This document shows positions 34,215 to 43,448 of a DNA stretch of 64,000 bases, one piece after another (the first letter of the stretch is position 1; the number at the start of each line of letters is the position of its first letter). The DNA lies in NCBI GenBank assembly GCA_021769135.1, contig JAETTM010000011.1, positions 1-64,000 of the forward strand. The letters run 5' to 3'. Position numbers and translations under genes: made by a program. Origin of the DNA: Lachnospiraceae bacterium (GTDB taxonomy: Bacteria > Bacillota > Clostridia > Lachnospirales > Lachnospiraceae). The notes beneath the pieces are model-generated. The model was not told the origin of the DNA, did not search any database, and saw only the letters and a program-made list of their open reading frames with translations.

Positions 34215-35532
34215 AGAATTGCTGGAAACCAAGCAGTATACAAGGCTTCGCCAGAAAATGGCAGATATGAATATCGCGGATATCGCGTTTGTCATGGAGG
34301 AATTGGAAGAAGGGGAGCTTTTGAAAATTTTCCGCATTTTGCCTAAAAGCATGGCGGCGGACGTTTTTTCCTATCTGGAAGTGGACAGCCAGCAGTTTAT
34401 TATTACTTCCCTTTCCGAACGGGAGGCGGCCAATATTATCGACAACCTGATGGCGGACGATGCCACGGACCTTTTGGAGGAGATGCCGGCCAATATTGTA
34501 AAAAAGCTGCTGGCCAGCGCCAGCGCGGATACGAGAAGGGATATCAACCACCTTCTGAGATACCCGGAAGATTCTGCCGGGAGCATTATGACGGTGGAAT
34601 ACGTGGATTTAAAAGAAAATATGACAGTGGAAGATGCCATCCAGCGGATACGCCAGATAGGCGTGGACAGCGAGACGATTAATATATGCTATGTGCTGGA
34701 TGCCAAAAGGACATTGGTGGGTACGGTAGCGCTGAGGTATCTGCTGATTAGCCCGTCGGATGCGGTAATCGGCGATATCATGCATGAAAACGTGATTTAT
34801 CTCAATACGCTTATGGACCAGGAAGAGGTGGCCAGGCAGTTCCAGAAGTATGACTTTACCTCCATGCCGGTAGCGGATAACGAAGGGCGTCTGGTAGGGA
34901 TAATCACTGTGGATGACGTGGTGGATATTTTGCAGGAAGAGGCCACGGAAGATATTGAAAAAATGGCGGCTATCGTACCCAGCGATAAGCCCTATATGAA
35001 GACAGGGGTTTTTGAGACATGGAAAAAAAGGATTCCATGGCTGCTCCTTTTGATGATATCGGCTACTTTTACGGGAAGCATCATAACTTCTTTCGAGGAC
35101 GCGCTCAGTGTATTCCCCATATTGACGGCATTTATTCCGATGCTGATGGATACGGGGGGGAATGCGGGCGGACAGGCCAGCGTGACCATAATCCGAGGGC
35201 TTTCCCTGAATGAAATAAGCTATTCCGATGTGCCGAAAATCCTTTGGAAGGAGCTGCGGGTCGCTTTGATTTGCGGCCTTACGCTTTCCGCCGCTTACTT
35301 TGCAAAGCTGATGCTGTTTGACAAGGTGGGGCTGGGGGTGGCGGCAGTGGTGTGCTTTACATTGATTGCCGCCGTTTCCATTGCGAAGATGATTGGATGC
35401 AGCCTGCCTGTGCTGGCAAAAAGGCTGGGCTTCGACCCGGCGGTTATGGCCAGCCCGTTTATAACGACCATTGTGGACGCCTTGTCATTGGTGATTTATT
35501 TTGCGATTGCCACGGAAATCCTGCATGTATGA
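34183..35532 (+). CDS. mgtE: Magnesium transporter MgtE
   Basis: 449 aa from ATG 34183, 7 nt after GGAGG. Dimeric Mg2+ channel. N-domain of helical repeats (residues 1-125, including DIAFVMEELEEGELLKIFRILPK), CBS pair near 130-255 (SAGSIMTVEYVDLKENMTVEDA; TSMPVADNEGRLVGIITVDDVVDIL), then the plug helix and five membrane helices from about 285. The channel segment is FIPMLMDTGGNAGGQASVTIIRGL. Mg2+ sensing by N and CBS domains closes the pore. Overlapped by the leader ORF. Followed 37 bp later by a YhfC-like gene. Confidence 0.95.
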   Translation: MEEIKELDVIKELLETKQYTRLRQKMADMNIADIAFVMEELEEGELLKIFRILPKSMAADVFSYLEVDSQQFIITSLSEREAANIIDNLMADDATDLLEEMPANIVKKLLASASADTRRDINHLLRYPEDSAGSIMTVEYVDLKENMTVEDAIQRIRQIGVDSETINICYVLDAKRTLVGTVALRYLLISPSDAVIGDIMHENVIYLNTLMDQEEVARQFQKYDFTSMPVADNEGRLVGIITVDDVVDILQEEATEDIEKMAAIVPSDKPYMKTGVFETWKKRIPWLLLLMISATFTGSIITSFEDALSVFPILTAFIPMLMDTGGNAGGQASVTIIRGLSLNEISYSDVPKILWKELRVALICGLTLSAAYFAKLMLFDKVGLGVAAVVCFTLIAAVSIAKMIGCSLPVLAKRLGFDPAVMASPFITTIVDALSLVIYFAIATEILHV

Positions 35533-35569
35533 AAGTATAGGTAAACGAAAATAGAAAGGAACAGGTATT

Positions 35570-36379
35570 TTGGATATGAATGTTTCATGGGTTATGATGA
35601 TGAATATGGGGATTTCGGCGGCAATTGCTTTATTTTTGCCGATTGTCCTGCTTGTGGTATGGAAGGTAAAGAAACGGGGAATACGGATGCTCCCTTTTCT
35701 CGTGGGGGCCGGGGTATTTATCATATTCGCCCTGTTTTTAGAGCAGATATGCCATTATTTTGTCCTAAACAGGGTATCGCCCCTTTCCGAATTCATGAAT
35801 GGGCACATATGGGCATTTACCCTCTATGGGGCGCTGGCGGCGGGGGTGTTTGAAGAGACCGGGCGATTCCTCGCTTTCAAAACAGTGCTGCGGCGCAGCA
35901 AGGGAAAAGAGACGGCTGTTACATATGGAATCGGCCACGGAGGGGTAGAGTCCATTTTAGTGGTAGGGATTTCCATGATAAGCTCCCTGATATTGGTGGC
36001 TGCCATCAGCGCTATGGGCGGGGTGGAAAACTATGTGGCCCTTGCTCCTGCAGAAACCCAGGAGGTGTTAAGGGAAAACCTGAACATCTTGCTCCAGACT
36101 CCTTCTTATACCTTCCTTTTTGCCGGGATAGAAAGGATTTCCACAATATTCTTTCACATCGCCTTATCGGTGATTGTATTTTTCGCCGCTAGGCGGCCGG
36201 GGAAACTTTATCTCTATCCTCTGGCTATTATCATACATGCCTTTTTGGATTTGTTTGCAGTCTTTTACCAAAAGGGAGTAATAAAAAATATTGCAATTAT
36301 GGAACTAATAATTATAGCGGTGACAGCCGCCACCGCCTATTTTGCATACCGCATTTATAAAGCGGACACAGTACAATAA
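35570..36379 (+). CDS. YhfC family intramembrane metalloprotease-like protein
   Basis: 269 aa, about seven to eight membrane helices. TTG 35570 follows AAAGGA (35555-35560) at 9 nt; ATG 35576 is the alternative. Motifs: GVFEETGRFLAFK near 96-108, YGIGHGGVESILVVG near 125-139, and HAFLDLFAVFYQ near 235. The EETGR and GHGGVE pairs are the proposed metal site of this PrsW/CPBP-like group. Substrate unknown. It may be co-transcribed with mgtE and converges on typA with a 19-bp gap. Confidence 0.85.
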   Translation: MDMNVSWVMMMNMGISAAIALFLPIVLLVVWKVKKRGIRMLPFLVGAGVFIIFALFLEQICHYFVLNRVSPLSEFMNGHIWAFTLYGALAAGVFEETGRFLAFKTVLRRSKGKETAVTYGIGHGGVESILVVGISMISSLILVAAISAMGGVENYVALAPAETQEVLRENLNILLQTPSYTFLFAGIERISTIFFHIALSVIVFFAARRPGKLYLYPLAIIIHAFLDLFAVFYQKGVIKNIAIMELIIIAVTAATAYFAYRIYKADTVQ

Positions 36380-36398
36380 ATATCCAAAAGCCGCGCCA

Positions 36399-38225
36399 TC
36401 AATGCATGGCTGCCCTTTTCCGCATAGTAGGATCCAATATTTTTTTCCGAATTCTCAAGGAAACGGGAGTAACCTCCAGCAGCTCATCCGTATCGATAAA
36501 TTCCAGCGCCTGCTCTAAACTTAAAATCTTAGGGGGATTTAGCCGCAAAGCATCGTCCGCGCTGGAAGAACGGGTATTGGTGAGCTGCTTTTTCTTGCAT
36601 ACGTTTAATTCGATATCTTCCCCGCGGCTGTTCTGGCCCACAACCATGCCGGAATATACCTTTTCGCCAGGGCCGATAAAAAGTGTACCCCTTTCCTGGG
36701 CATTATATAAACCGTAGGTAATCGCTTCTCCCGCCTCAAAGGCAATCAATGAACCCTGTTTCCGGTATTGGATATCTCCTTTATAAGGGCCATAGCCGTT
36801 AAAAATGCTGTTCATGATGCCGTTCCCCTTAGTGTCCGTCATGAATTCACCCCGGTATCCGATAAGCCCTCTGGAAGGGATGGAGAATTCCAGGCGGGTA
36901 TATCCTCCGGAAGCGGTGCCCATATTTAAGAGCTCTCCTTTCCGCTGGCTTAATTTCTCAATCACAGTTCCGGCAAATTCTTCCGGCACATCCACGTAAG
37001 TGAGTTCCATAGGCTCCAGCCTTTTCCCGTTCTCATCGGTTTTATAAAGCACTTCAGCCTTGCTTACCGCAAATTCATAGCCTTCCCGCCGCATATTTTC
37101 GATGAGGACGGAAAGATGCAGTTCGCCTCTGCCGGATACTTTGAATGTTTCAGTAGTGTCCGTTTCTTCCACGCGCAGGGAGACATCCGTATTTAATTCC
37201 CTAAATAGCCTGTCGCGCAGATGGCGGCTGGTAACATATTTGCCTTCCTTGCCGGCCATGGGAGAGTCGTTGACGATAAAATGCATAGCGATGGTAGGTT
37301 CCGAAATTTTCTGGAAGGGAATCGGCACCGGGGATTCCGGGGAGCAGATCGTATCCCCGATATGAATATCCGCAATGCCGGAAATCGCAACGATAGAGCC
37401 GATATTGGCTTCCTTTACATCCACCTTGTTCAAACCGTCGAATTCGTAAAGCTTGCTGATTTTCACCTTTTTCATTTTATCAGGTTCGTGGTGGTTGACG
37501 ATAACCACTTCCTGATTCACCCTTACGGAACCGTTGTCCACTTTTCCGACGCCGATTCTGCCCACATATTCGTTATAGTCGATGGTACTGATAAGCACCT
37601 GGGTTCCTGCCTCCGGATCCCCTGTGGGGGCGGGGATATAATCCAAAATGGTTTCAAACAATGGGGTCATATCATTGCCCTTAGTATCGATATCCAGGGA
37701 GGCTATGCCTGTTTTTGCAGAAGCGAAAATAAAAGGGCAGTCCAGCTGTTCTTCGCTGGCATCCAGATCGATAAACAATTCCAGCACTTCGTCGATGACT
37801 TCCCTGGGCCGGGCTTCCGGCCGGTCGATTTTATTGATGCATACGATGACGGGAAGCTGCAGCTCCAATGCCTTGCGAAGGACGAATTTGGTTTGGGGCA
37901 TGGCCCCTTCAAAAGCATCCACCACCAGGATGACGCCGTTGACCATTTTCAGGACGCGCTCCACTTCGCCTCCGAAATCGGCGTGTCCGGGGGTGTCGAT
38001 GATATTGATTTTCGTATTCTTATAGATGACGGCAGTGTTTTTGGAAAGTATGGTGATACCCCTTTCCCTCTCTATGTCATTGGAATCCATAACCCGTTCC
38101 GCCACTTCCTGGTTGGCACGGAAAACGCCGCTTTGCTTTAGCAATTCATCCACCAATGTGGTTTTGCCATGGTCTACGTGGGCGATAATGGCAATATTTC
38201 TTACATCTTCTCTTGTCTGTTTCAT
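36399..38225 (-). CDS. typA: Ribosome-associated GTPase TypA/BipA
   Basis: 608 aa translational GTPase. G1 AHVDHGKTT near residue 16, G2 RGITI, G3 DTPGHADFGGEV near 76, G4 NKID near 130, then EF-Tu domain 2, EF-G-like domain V (YTRLEFSIPSRGLIGYRGEFMTDTKG near 435-460) and the BipA C-terminal domain. It acts on ribosomes in stress and ribosome assembly. Start context on the minus strand has AGAGGAG. Divergent from the glycan-import operon; the 317-bp gap to 38542 must hold promoters for both, but I could place none securely. Confidence 0.97.
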   Translation of the reverse strand: MKQTREDVRNIAIIAHVDHGKTTLVDELLKQSGVFRANQEVAERVMDSNDIERERGITILSKNTAVIYKNTKINIIDTPGHADFGGEVERVLKMVNGVILVVDAFEGAMPQTKFVLRKALELQLPVIVCINKIDRPEARPREVIDEVLELFIDLDASEEQLDCPFIFASAKTGIASLDIDTKGNDMTPLFETILDYIPAPTGDPEAGTQVLISTIDYNEYVGRIGVGKVDNGSVRVNQEVVIVNHHEPDKMKKVKISKLYEFDGLNKVDVKEANIGSIVAISGIADIHIGDTICSPESPVPIPFQKISEPTIAMHFIVNDSPMAGKEGKYVTSRHLRDRLFRELNTDVSLRVEETDTTETFKVSGRGELHLSVLIENMRREGYEFAVSKAEVLYKTDENGKRLEPMELTYVDVPEEFAGTVIEKLSQRKGELLNMGTASGGYTRLEFSIPSRGLIGYRGEFMTDTKGNGIMNSIFNGYGPYKGDIQYRKQGSLIAFEAGEAITYGLYNAQERGTLFIGPGEKVYSGMVVGQNSRGEDIELNVCKKKQLTNTRSSSADDALRLNPPKILSLEQALEFIDTDELLEVTPVSLRIRKKILDPTMRKRAAMH

Positions 38226-38542
38226 AAATCGTGACTCCTCTTTATATTATTAGGAAATTACGCCACAGTGCTGTACGCCACCACTTGGCGCTCTAAGCGG
38301 ATTAGGCGTCTGCAAAACACCGGGGCCATAAGTTTATGATAAATGTATAAAAGTATTTTAAACTCGTATAGTATAGCACCGTAGGGCGGAAGATGCAAGG
38401 TTCAATATAATTAATCCTGGCGTTCATTTAATTCCATTTACATATTAGCTCGCAAAAATTAGAATAAATAAATAAGAAGTAAAAGAAATTCCGCGGAAGG
38501 GTAACAAAGAAAAACATAGCTTAAGGAGGAATGGGGTAAAGA

Positions 38543-39922
38543 ATGAAAAATAAATGGATAAAAGCAACGGGGATAATTCTGGCGATATCTTTGCTGGCTG
38601 CCGGGTGCGGACAGTCAGGAACTGCAAATTCGAAACAAGGGGAAAGTGAAGCAAACAAAGAAGCAGCGGAAGAGGAAAGCGTAAAGGGGAGCGAAGAAAA
38701 GGATGGTGGGAAAAAGGAAAGCGTCACATTGACGGTGGAAGCAAGCCAGGAGATTGTGAACAATATCCCTTATGCTTTCAGTGAAGAGAATATAGCGGCT
38801 TTCGAAAAGGAATATCCGGAAATCAAGGTGGAGCTTGTTCTGAACCCGGATGCGCAGAATACTTCCATCCTGCAGACGAAGCTGGCTTCCGGACAGCCAT
38901 CGGATTTAATCTGCTATAATAAAGTGTCTGCGGAAAACGAATTGGAGGTAGCCAAAAACTGTGTGGATTTATCTGCCGAACCATTCGTGGAAAACATTGC
39001 GGACAAAGAGATATTGACAGCGCCGGACGGAAAAATTTACGGATTTGCGTTTGAAGTAAAGACGGGCGGGATGGGCGTTGTATATAACAGGGATTTATTT
39101 GAGGAAAAAGGGCTGGAGGTGCCGAAGACCTATGACGAGTTCCTAAGCATATGCGAAAAATTAAGCGGGGAAGGCATTACGCCTTTTTATGGGCCTTTCA
39201 AGGATGTCTGGACGTTCCAGATGTGGACGACTTCTACCTGGGGATATTATGTGGCCCAATTTGAACCCGACCTTTGGGATCGGCTCAATGCCAATGAGAT
39301 TGGCTGGGATGAAGTTCCTGCATTCAGGGAAAGCCTGGAGAAAGCCTACAATCTGTATAAAGACGGCTATATGCAGAGCACCGTGCTTTCCGACGATTAC
39401 AACAGCATTACAGCGGCGATGGGCAGCAAAGAATATGCCATGACCGTAGGCTCCAATACAACGGTGCGGGATTTGCTCAATGCCCATCCGGACATTAAAT
39501 TTGACATGTTCCCGTATCCCGTATACGAAGGGGAAGAGGAATACCTGACAATCAGCCAGCTGGATGCGGAATTTTTTATTCCCAAGGATGCAAAGCACAT
39601 TGAAGAAGCGAAAACATTCCTGAACTTTATGGCCAGGCCGGAACAGTGCGACAGGGCCCAGGCAGCCGCATCTTTCGTTCCCAACGTGAAAGGGGCCAAG
39701 GAACCGGAATTCGATGATTTTGAAGGCAGGCTGTATGAGGAATATAATAAAACGGGAAAAACGGTATTGGAAATGAACGCCTATATGAAAGTAGATTTGA
39801 ATGACCTTTGGGTATATTTCCAGGATATGTTCGCCGGGGTCAAGACGCCGGAAGAAGTCCTCACATCCTGGGATGCCGCTTTCGAAGAGTTGATGAAAGC
39901 AAAAGGGATAGAGAACTTTTAA
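38543..39922 (+). CDS. Extracellular sugar-binding lipoprotein (intact glycan locus)
   Basis: 459 aa. Signal peptide with lipobox LLAAGCGQ (Cys near residue 22), a charged linker, then an SBP_bac_1 domain (FSEENIAAFEKEYPEIKVELVLNPDAQNTSILQTKLASGQPSDLICY). RBS AAGGAGG. It captures an oligosaccharide outside the cell for the two permeases that follow at once. The reading order SBP-permease-permease-kinase-regulator-glycosidases suggests the ligand is a plant or host glycan fragment carrying arabinose, fucose/galactose or xylose. Confidence 0.92.
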   Translation: MKNKWIKATGIILAISLLAAGCGQSGTANSKQGESEANKEAAEEESVKGSEEKDGGKKESVTLTVEASQEIVNNIPYAFSEENIAAFEKEYPEIKVELVLNPDAQNTSILQTKLASGQPSDLICYNKVSAENELEVAKNCVDLSAEPFVENIADKEILTAPDGKIYGFAFEVKTGGMGVVYNRDLFEEKGLEVPKTYDEFLSICEKLSGEGITPFYGPFKDVWTFQMWTTSTWGYYVAQFEPDLWDRLNANEIGWDEVPAFRESLEKAYNLYKDGYMQSTVLSDDYNSITAAMGSKEYAMTVGSNTTVRDLLNAHPDIKFDMFPYPVYEGEEEYLTISQLDAEFFIPKDAKHIEEAKTFLNFMARPEQCDRAQAAASFVPNVKGAKEPEFDDFEGRLYEEYNKTGKTVLEMNAYMKVDLNDLWVYFQDMFAGVKTPEEVLTSWDAAFEELMKAKGIENF

Positions 39923-39948
39923 ACGGGAACGGGAATGGAGGTGGGGGG

Positions 39949-40821
39949 ATGCGCCGGACCGGACATATTTATACATATTGGCTGACAATACCGGCTTTGC
40001 TGCTGTTTGGCATCTTTTTTGTGGGCCCCAGCGTATACAGCATCTATTATTCGCTGACGGACTGGGTGATAGGGAAGGATTCCGTCAGTTTCATTGGGCT
40101 GGAGAATTACCGGACGATTTTTGGAAGCGATGAACTGACGCATGCCATATACAATACATTTCTATATGCTGTCATTGTAGTGATAGGCAAGAATGTAAAC
40201 GGGCTTTTGCTTGCATTGGCAGTTAATACGAAGATGAGGCTTCAGGGGTATTTCAGGGTGATTTTCTTCCTGCCCTGTGTGATTTCGACGATAATCATCG
40301 GCCTTGTTTTCGTTCCGGTGCTCCACCCCAATGGTATTCTTAACGAGTTCCTGGGAAATATAGGGCTTGGTTTCCTGCAGCAGGGATGGCTGGTGGATAC
40401 GAAAATCGTTATGGTTTCCATAGCCGGGGTTTCCATCTGGCAGTGGAGCGGATACCATATGGTAATTTATCTGGCCGGGCTGCAGGGAATCCCCGATTCC
40501 TATTACGAGGCGGCGAAAATTGACGGGGCCACAGCGCTGCAGAGCTTTTTCGGCATTACTTTTCCCATGCTGGCCCCGGCCTTCAATATTAATATGCTGT
40601 TAAGCCTAATCGGAGGTTTGAAAGTTTTCAGCGAACCCTATGCCCTCACCAATGGGGGGCCGGGAAATGCATCCCAGGTAATTGCGCTGGAAGTTTTCTC
40701 CAAATTCGGGAGGGGGCAGTGGGGACTGGGAACGGCCTTGAATGTGACGCTGGCAATTTTTGTGTCGGTCATCAGCATACCGGTATTATACCTTATGAGA
40801 AAGAGGGAGGTGGAGGAATAG
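39949..40821 (+). CDS. ABC sugar permease, MalF type
   Basis: 290 aa from ATG 39949 behind GGAGGTGGGG. Six membrane segments; N-terminal IYTYWLTIPALLLFGIFFVGPSVYSIYYSLTDW. The EAA loop YYEAAKIDGATALQSFFGITFPML near 183-206 contacts the ATPase. Overlaps the next permease by TAGTG at 40819-40823. No ATPase is encoded here; sugar importers of this class commonly use one shared MsmX/UgpC-type ATPase. Confidence 0.93.
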   Translation: MRRTGHIYTYWLTIPALLLFGIFFVGPSVYSIYYSLTDWVIGKDSVSFIGLENYRTIFGSDELTHAIYNTFLYAVIVVIGKNVNGLLLALAVNTKMRLQGYFRVIFFLPCVISTIIIGLVFVPVLHPNGILNEFLGNIGLGFLQQGWLVDTKIVMVSIAGVSIWQWSGYHMVIYLAGLQGIPDSYYEAAKIDGATALQSFFGITFPMLAPAFNINMLLSLIGGLKVFSEPYALTNGGPGNASQVIALEVFSKFGRGQWGLGTALNVTLAIFVSVISIPVLYLMRKREVEE

Positions 40822-41654
40822 TGGGGGCCAGAAGAAAAGCCGCATTGACAAGAATCCTGCTGCAGATTGTACTTTTGCTCATCTCGCTGGTGATTATTGC
40901 GCCGCTGTTGATTATGCTGCTGGGGGCTTTTAAAAATTCTACGGAGGTTACGTCCTTTAACCTGGAACTGCCGGAAAAATGGCTGTTTGAAAATTTTATG
41001 ACCGTAATAGAGCAGGGGAAGCTGCTGCCCGCTTTTTGGAACAGTATTTTGATTACTCTGGCATCTACGGCAGCCACTATATTGACCAGTTCGTTGGCGG
41101 CTCTGGTGCTGGCCAGGAGAAATACGGGCCTATCACGGTTTTTATATTATTTTTTCTTTTTGGGAACAATTATCCCCATGCAGATTATGCCGACGATACG
41201 TTTGTTTACCGTAATGGATATTTATGGGGGGTACCTTAACGTGATTATCTTATATACGGCAATTAATATTCCGTTCAGCTGTTTTTTGTATACGGGCTTT
41301 ATAAAAGGGATTCCAAAGGTTTTGGACGAATCCGCATTTATTGAAGGGGCTTCTGCGCTGCAGACTTATTTTCATATTATCCTGCCGTTGCTTAAGCCAT
41401 GCAATATAACGGTGCTGATTCTGCTGTTTACGGGGATATGGAACGAGATAAATATTCCGCTTTATTTTTTGAACAATCCGGCCAAAAGGACGCTTCCCCT
41501 TTCCGTATATCAGTTTTTCGGGATGTACGGCGGCAGCAACTGGAATTTGGTATTTGCGGATTTAACATTGGCGGCGTTGCCAGTGGTTGTGCTATTCTTA
41601 TTTATGCAGAAACAGTTTATCAACGGACTTACGGAGGGAGCGGTCAAAGGTTAG
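40821..41654 (+). CDS. ABC sugar permease, MalG type
   Basis: 277 aa, GTG start at 40821 overlapping the previous stop; AGGGAGGTGGAGG lies just upstream. Six membrane segments. EAA motif LDESAFIEGASALQTYFHIILPLLKP near 170-195, C-terminal FLFMQKQFINGLTEGAVKG. Partner of the MalF-type permease. Intact, in contrast to the second, collapsed permease pair at 29625-30252. The histidine kinase gene begins at once after the stop. Confidence 0.93.
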   Translation: MGARRKAALTRILLQIVLLLISLVIIAPLLIMLLGAFKNSTEVTSFNLELPEKWLFENFMTVIEQGKLLPAFWNSILITLASTAATILTSSLAALVLARRNTGLSRFLYYFFFLGTIIPMQIMPTIRLFTVMDIYGGYLNVIILYTAINIPFSCFLYTGFIKGIPKVLDESAFIEGASALQTYFHIILPLLKPCNITVLILLFTGIWNEINIPLYFLNNPAKRTLPLSVYQFFGMYGGSNWNLVFADLTLAALPVVVLFLFMQKQFINGLTEGAVKG

Positions 41655-41655
41655 G

Positions 41656-43446
41656 ATGAATTTAAAATTCAGTACGAAGCTATATGCTGTTTTTTTGGCT
41701 ATTATTTTATTTGCCGTAGCTTCTTTCAGCCTGTTTATCAGGGTCCATATATTTAAAAGGATGGAAGAGGATACGGTGTACAACAATCTGCAGCTTTGCA
41801 TCAAGGTGTCGGAAAATGTGGATACCTATATAGAAAAGCTGGATGATATAGCGAAAAAACTGATTTCGGATCCACGGCTTTTGAAAATCATGAGGGAGGT
41901 CAAGAATAATCCTGAAATGCAGTCGGATTACGGGGAGCTTAAGAGGGAAAGGGAAATATCTACAGTCGTTTCTAATGCGATTACCCTGACCTCTTTTCCC
42001 CATGTAAATGTTTATCTCTACAGCAAGGATGGTTCGTATGCCTATGTTTATAACCAGGACAGGAGCAACTTCAAAGAAGCCCTTGCCATAGGGGATAATT
42101 ATGGGAAGCTGGAGAAGAAGCGGCTTGTCATTTATGCGGACAATGGGAAGGATTTGGAGGACGGAGGGGATATGCCGGATGAAAAGGACTGTTCCATATC
42201 TTTTATAAGGGCTATTTTCGATGTGAGCGCCAATCAGTACGGATATATCGAGGTGCAGTCGGATTATAAAAAACTGGACGAGATATGCAACATCAATCAT
42301 ATAGGAAGCGTGATTCTTATGAACGAAAGGGGAGACATTGTTTACCCCTTTTATCCTGTTTCCGGGGAAGTGAAGGAAGAACTGGAACTGGGGAAAAATG
42401 GGAAACGGCCTGATGAGGAAAGGGGGTTTTTCACTGCGGGGAAACAGATGTATTTTTATGCGGTTTCGGATAATTCCGGCATTACAACATATATCCGCTA
42501 TCCGGAGGATACTGTCCAATCCCAGATGAAGCTGCTGCAGCATACTACGGTTATTTTTTTCATATGCGTTACGGCGGCAGCGATTCTGATGTTCATTATA
42601 TTTTCAGGAATGTTGGTAAAACCGTTGAAAGAGCTGCGGAACAGCGTTTTGGAAATTACGTATGAAAATATGGGGATTTCTTTTCATAACTCTTATCATA
42701 ATGAAATTGTGGAGTTGAAAGATGCTTTTCAGAAGATTTTGGACGATTTGAAAAAGAGTGCGCTCCGGGAGATAGAATCCAACAAAGCGGAAGCGCAGGC
42801 GAGACTTGCGGCACTCCAGGCGCAGATTTCCCCCCATTTTATCCATAATGTGCTTTACTCCATCAGCATTGCGGCCAAAGAGGGAAGGCCGTCGGATGTT
42901 CAGGCGATGTGCAAACAGCTTTCGGATATGCTAAGGTATACGGTGAATTCCAATGCCCACATGGTGGAATTGAAAGAGGAAATAAAATGTATTGCCAACT
43001 ATCTGGCGCTGCAAAAGCAATATTACGAGGATTTTTTGCAGTATGATATCAGGATAGAGGAAGCGGCGGAGAGCATAACAGTTCCCCGGCTCAGCGTCCT
43101 GCCCTTTGTAGAAAATGCGATTGGACATGCTTTTGAAGGGAAGAAGCCGCCTTATAGGATAGAGGTTTGGGCAAAGGGCTCTGAGGAGGGATGGACAATA
43201 GAAATCAGGGATAACGGAAAGGGTTTTTCCAAAGACAAGATAAAGGAAATTGAGGAAAGGCTGGCGGAGGATGACCTGGCATTGGATATGGAAGCGAGAG
43301 GCGAAGAAGAGCCCGGAATGGGAGGGATGGGGATTTTAAATACAGTTTTGCGCCTGCGTATATTTTTCCAGGGCCGGTTTGATTTTGAAATCCGGGAGAA
43401 TGCTTCAGGGGAAGGCTCTACGGTTTGTTTGCGGAGGGAGGAATAA
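41656..43446 (+). CDS. Sensor histidine kinase, YesM/LytS type
   Basis: 596 aa from ATG 41656, 6 nt after AAAGG. First membrane helix at 10-30, extracytoplasmic dCache-like region to about 295, second helix near 296-318 (VIFFICVTAAAILMFIIFSG), HAMP domain to about 370. His_kinase motif QISPHFIHNVLYSISIAAKEG with the phospho-His near 393. HATPase_c has ENAIGHAF, DNGKGF and GMGGMGILNTVLRLR. It senses an extracellular cue, likely via the sugar-binding protein, and phosphorylates the response regulator encoded 2 bp downstream. Confidence 0.93.
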   Translation: MNLKFSTKLYAVFLAIILFAVASFSLFIRVHIFKRMEEDTVYNNLQLCIKVSENVDTYIEKLDDIAKKLISDPRLLKIMREVKNNPEMQSDYGELKREREISTVVSNAITLTSFPHVNVYLYSKDGSYAYVYNQDRSNFKEALAIGDNYGKLEKKRLVIYADNGKDLEDGGDMPDEKDCSISFIRAIFDVSANQYGYIEVQSDYKKLDEICNINHIGSVILMNERGDIVYPFYPVSGEVKEELELGKNGKRPDEERGFFTAGKQMYFYAVSDNSGITTYIRYPEDTVQSQMKLLQHTTVIFFICVTAAAILMFIIFSGMLVKPLKELRNSVLEITYENMGISFHNSYHNEIVELKDAFQKILDDLKKSALREIESNKAEAQARLAALQAQISPHFIHNVLYSISIAAKEGRPSDVQAMCKQLSDMLRYTVNSNAHMVELKEEIKCIANYLALQKQYYEDFLQYDIRIEEAAESITVPRLSVLPFVENAIGHAFEGKKPPYRIEVWAKGSEEGWTIEIRDNGKGFSKDKIKEIEERLAEDDLALDMEARGEEEPGMGGMGILNTVLRLRIFFQGRFDFEIRENASGEGSTVCLRREE

Positions 43447-43448
43447 GG

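Noticed and set aside
37221-38141. 306-codon open frame antisense to typA
   Set aside because: Lies wholly within the intact typA gene, has no family resemblance and its composition mirrors typA codons; a shadow frame.
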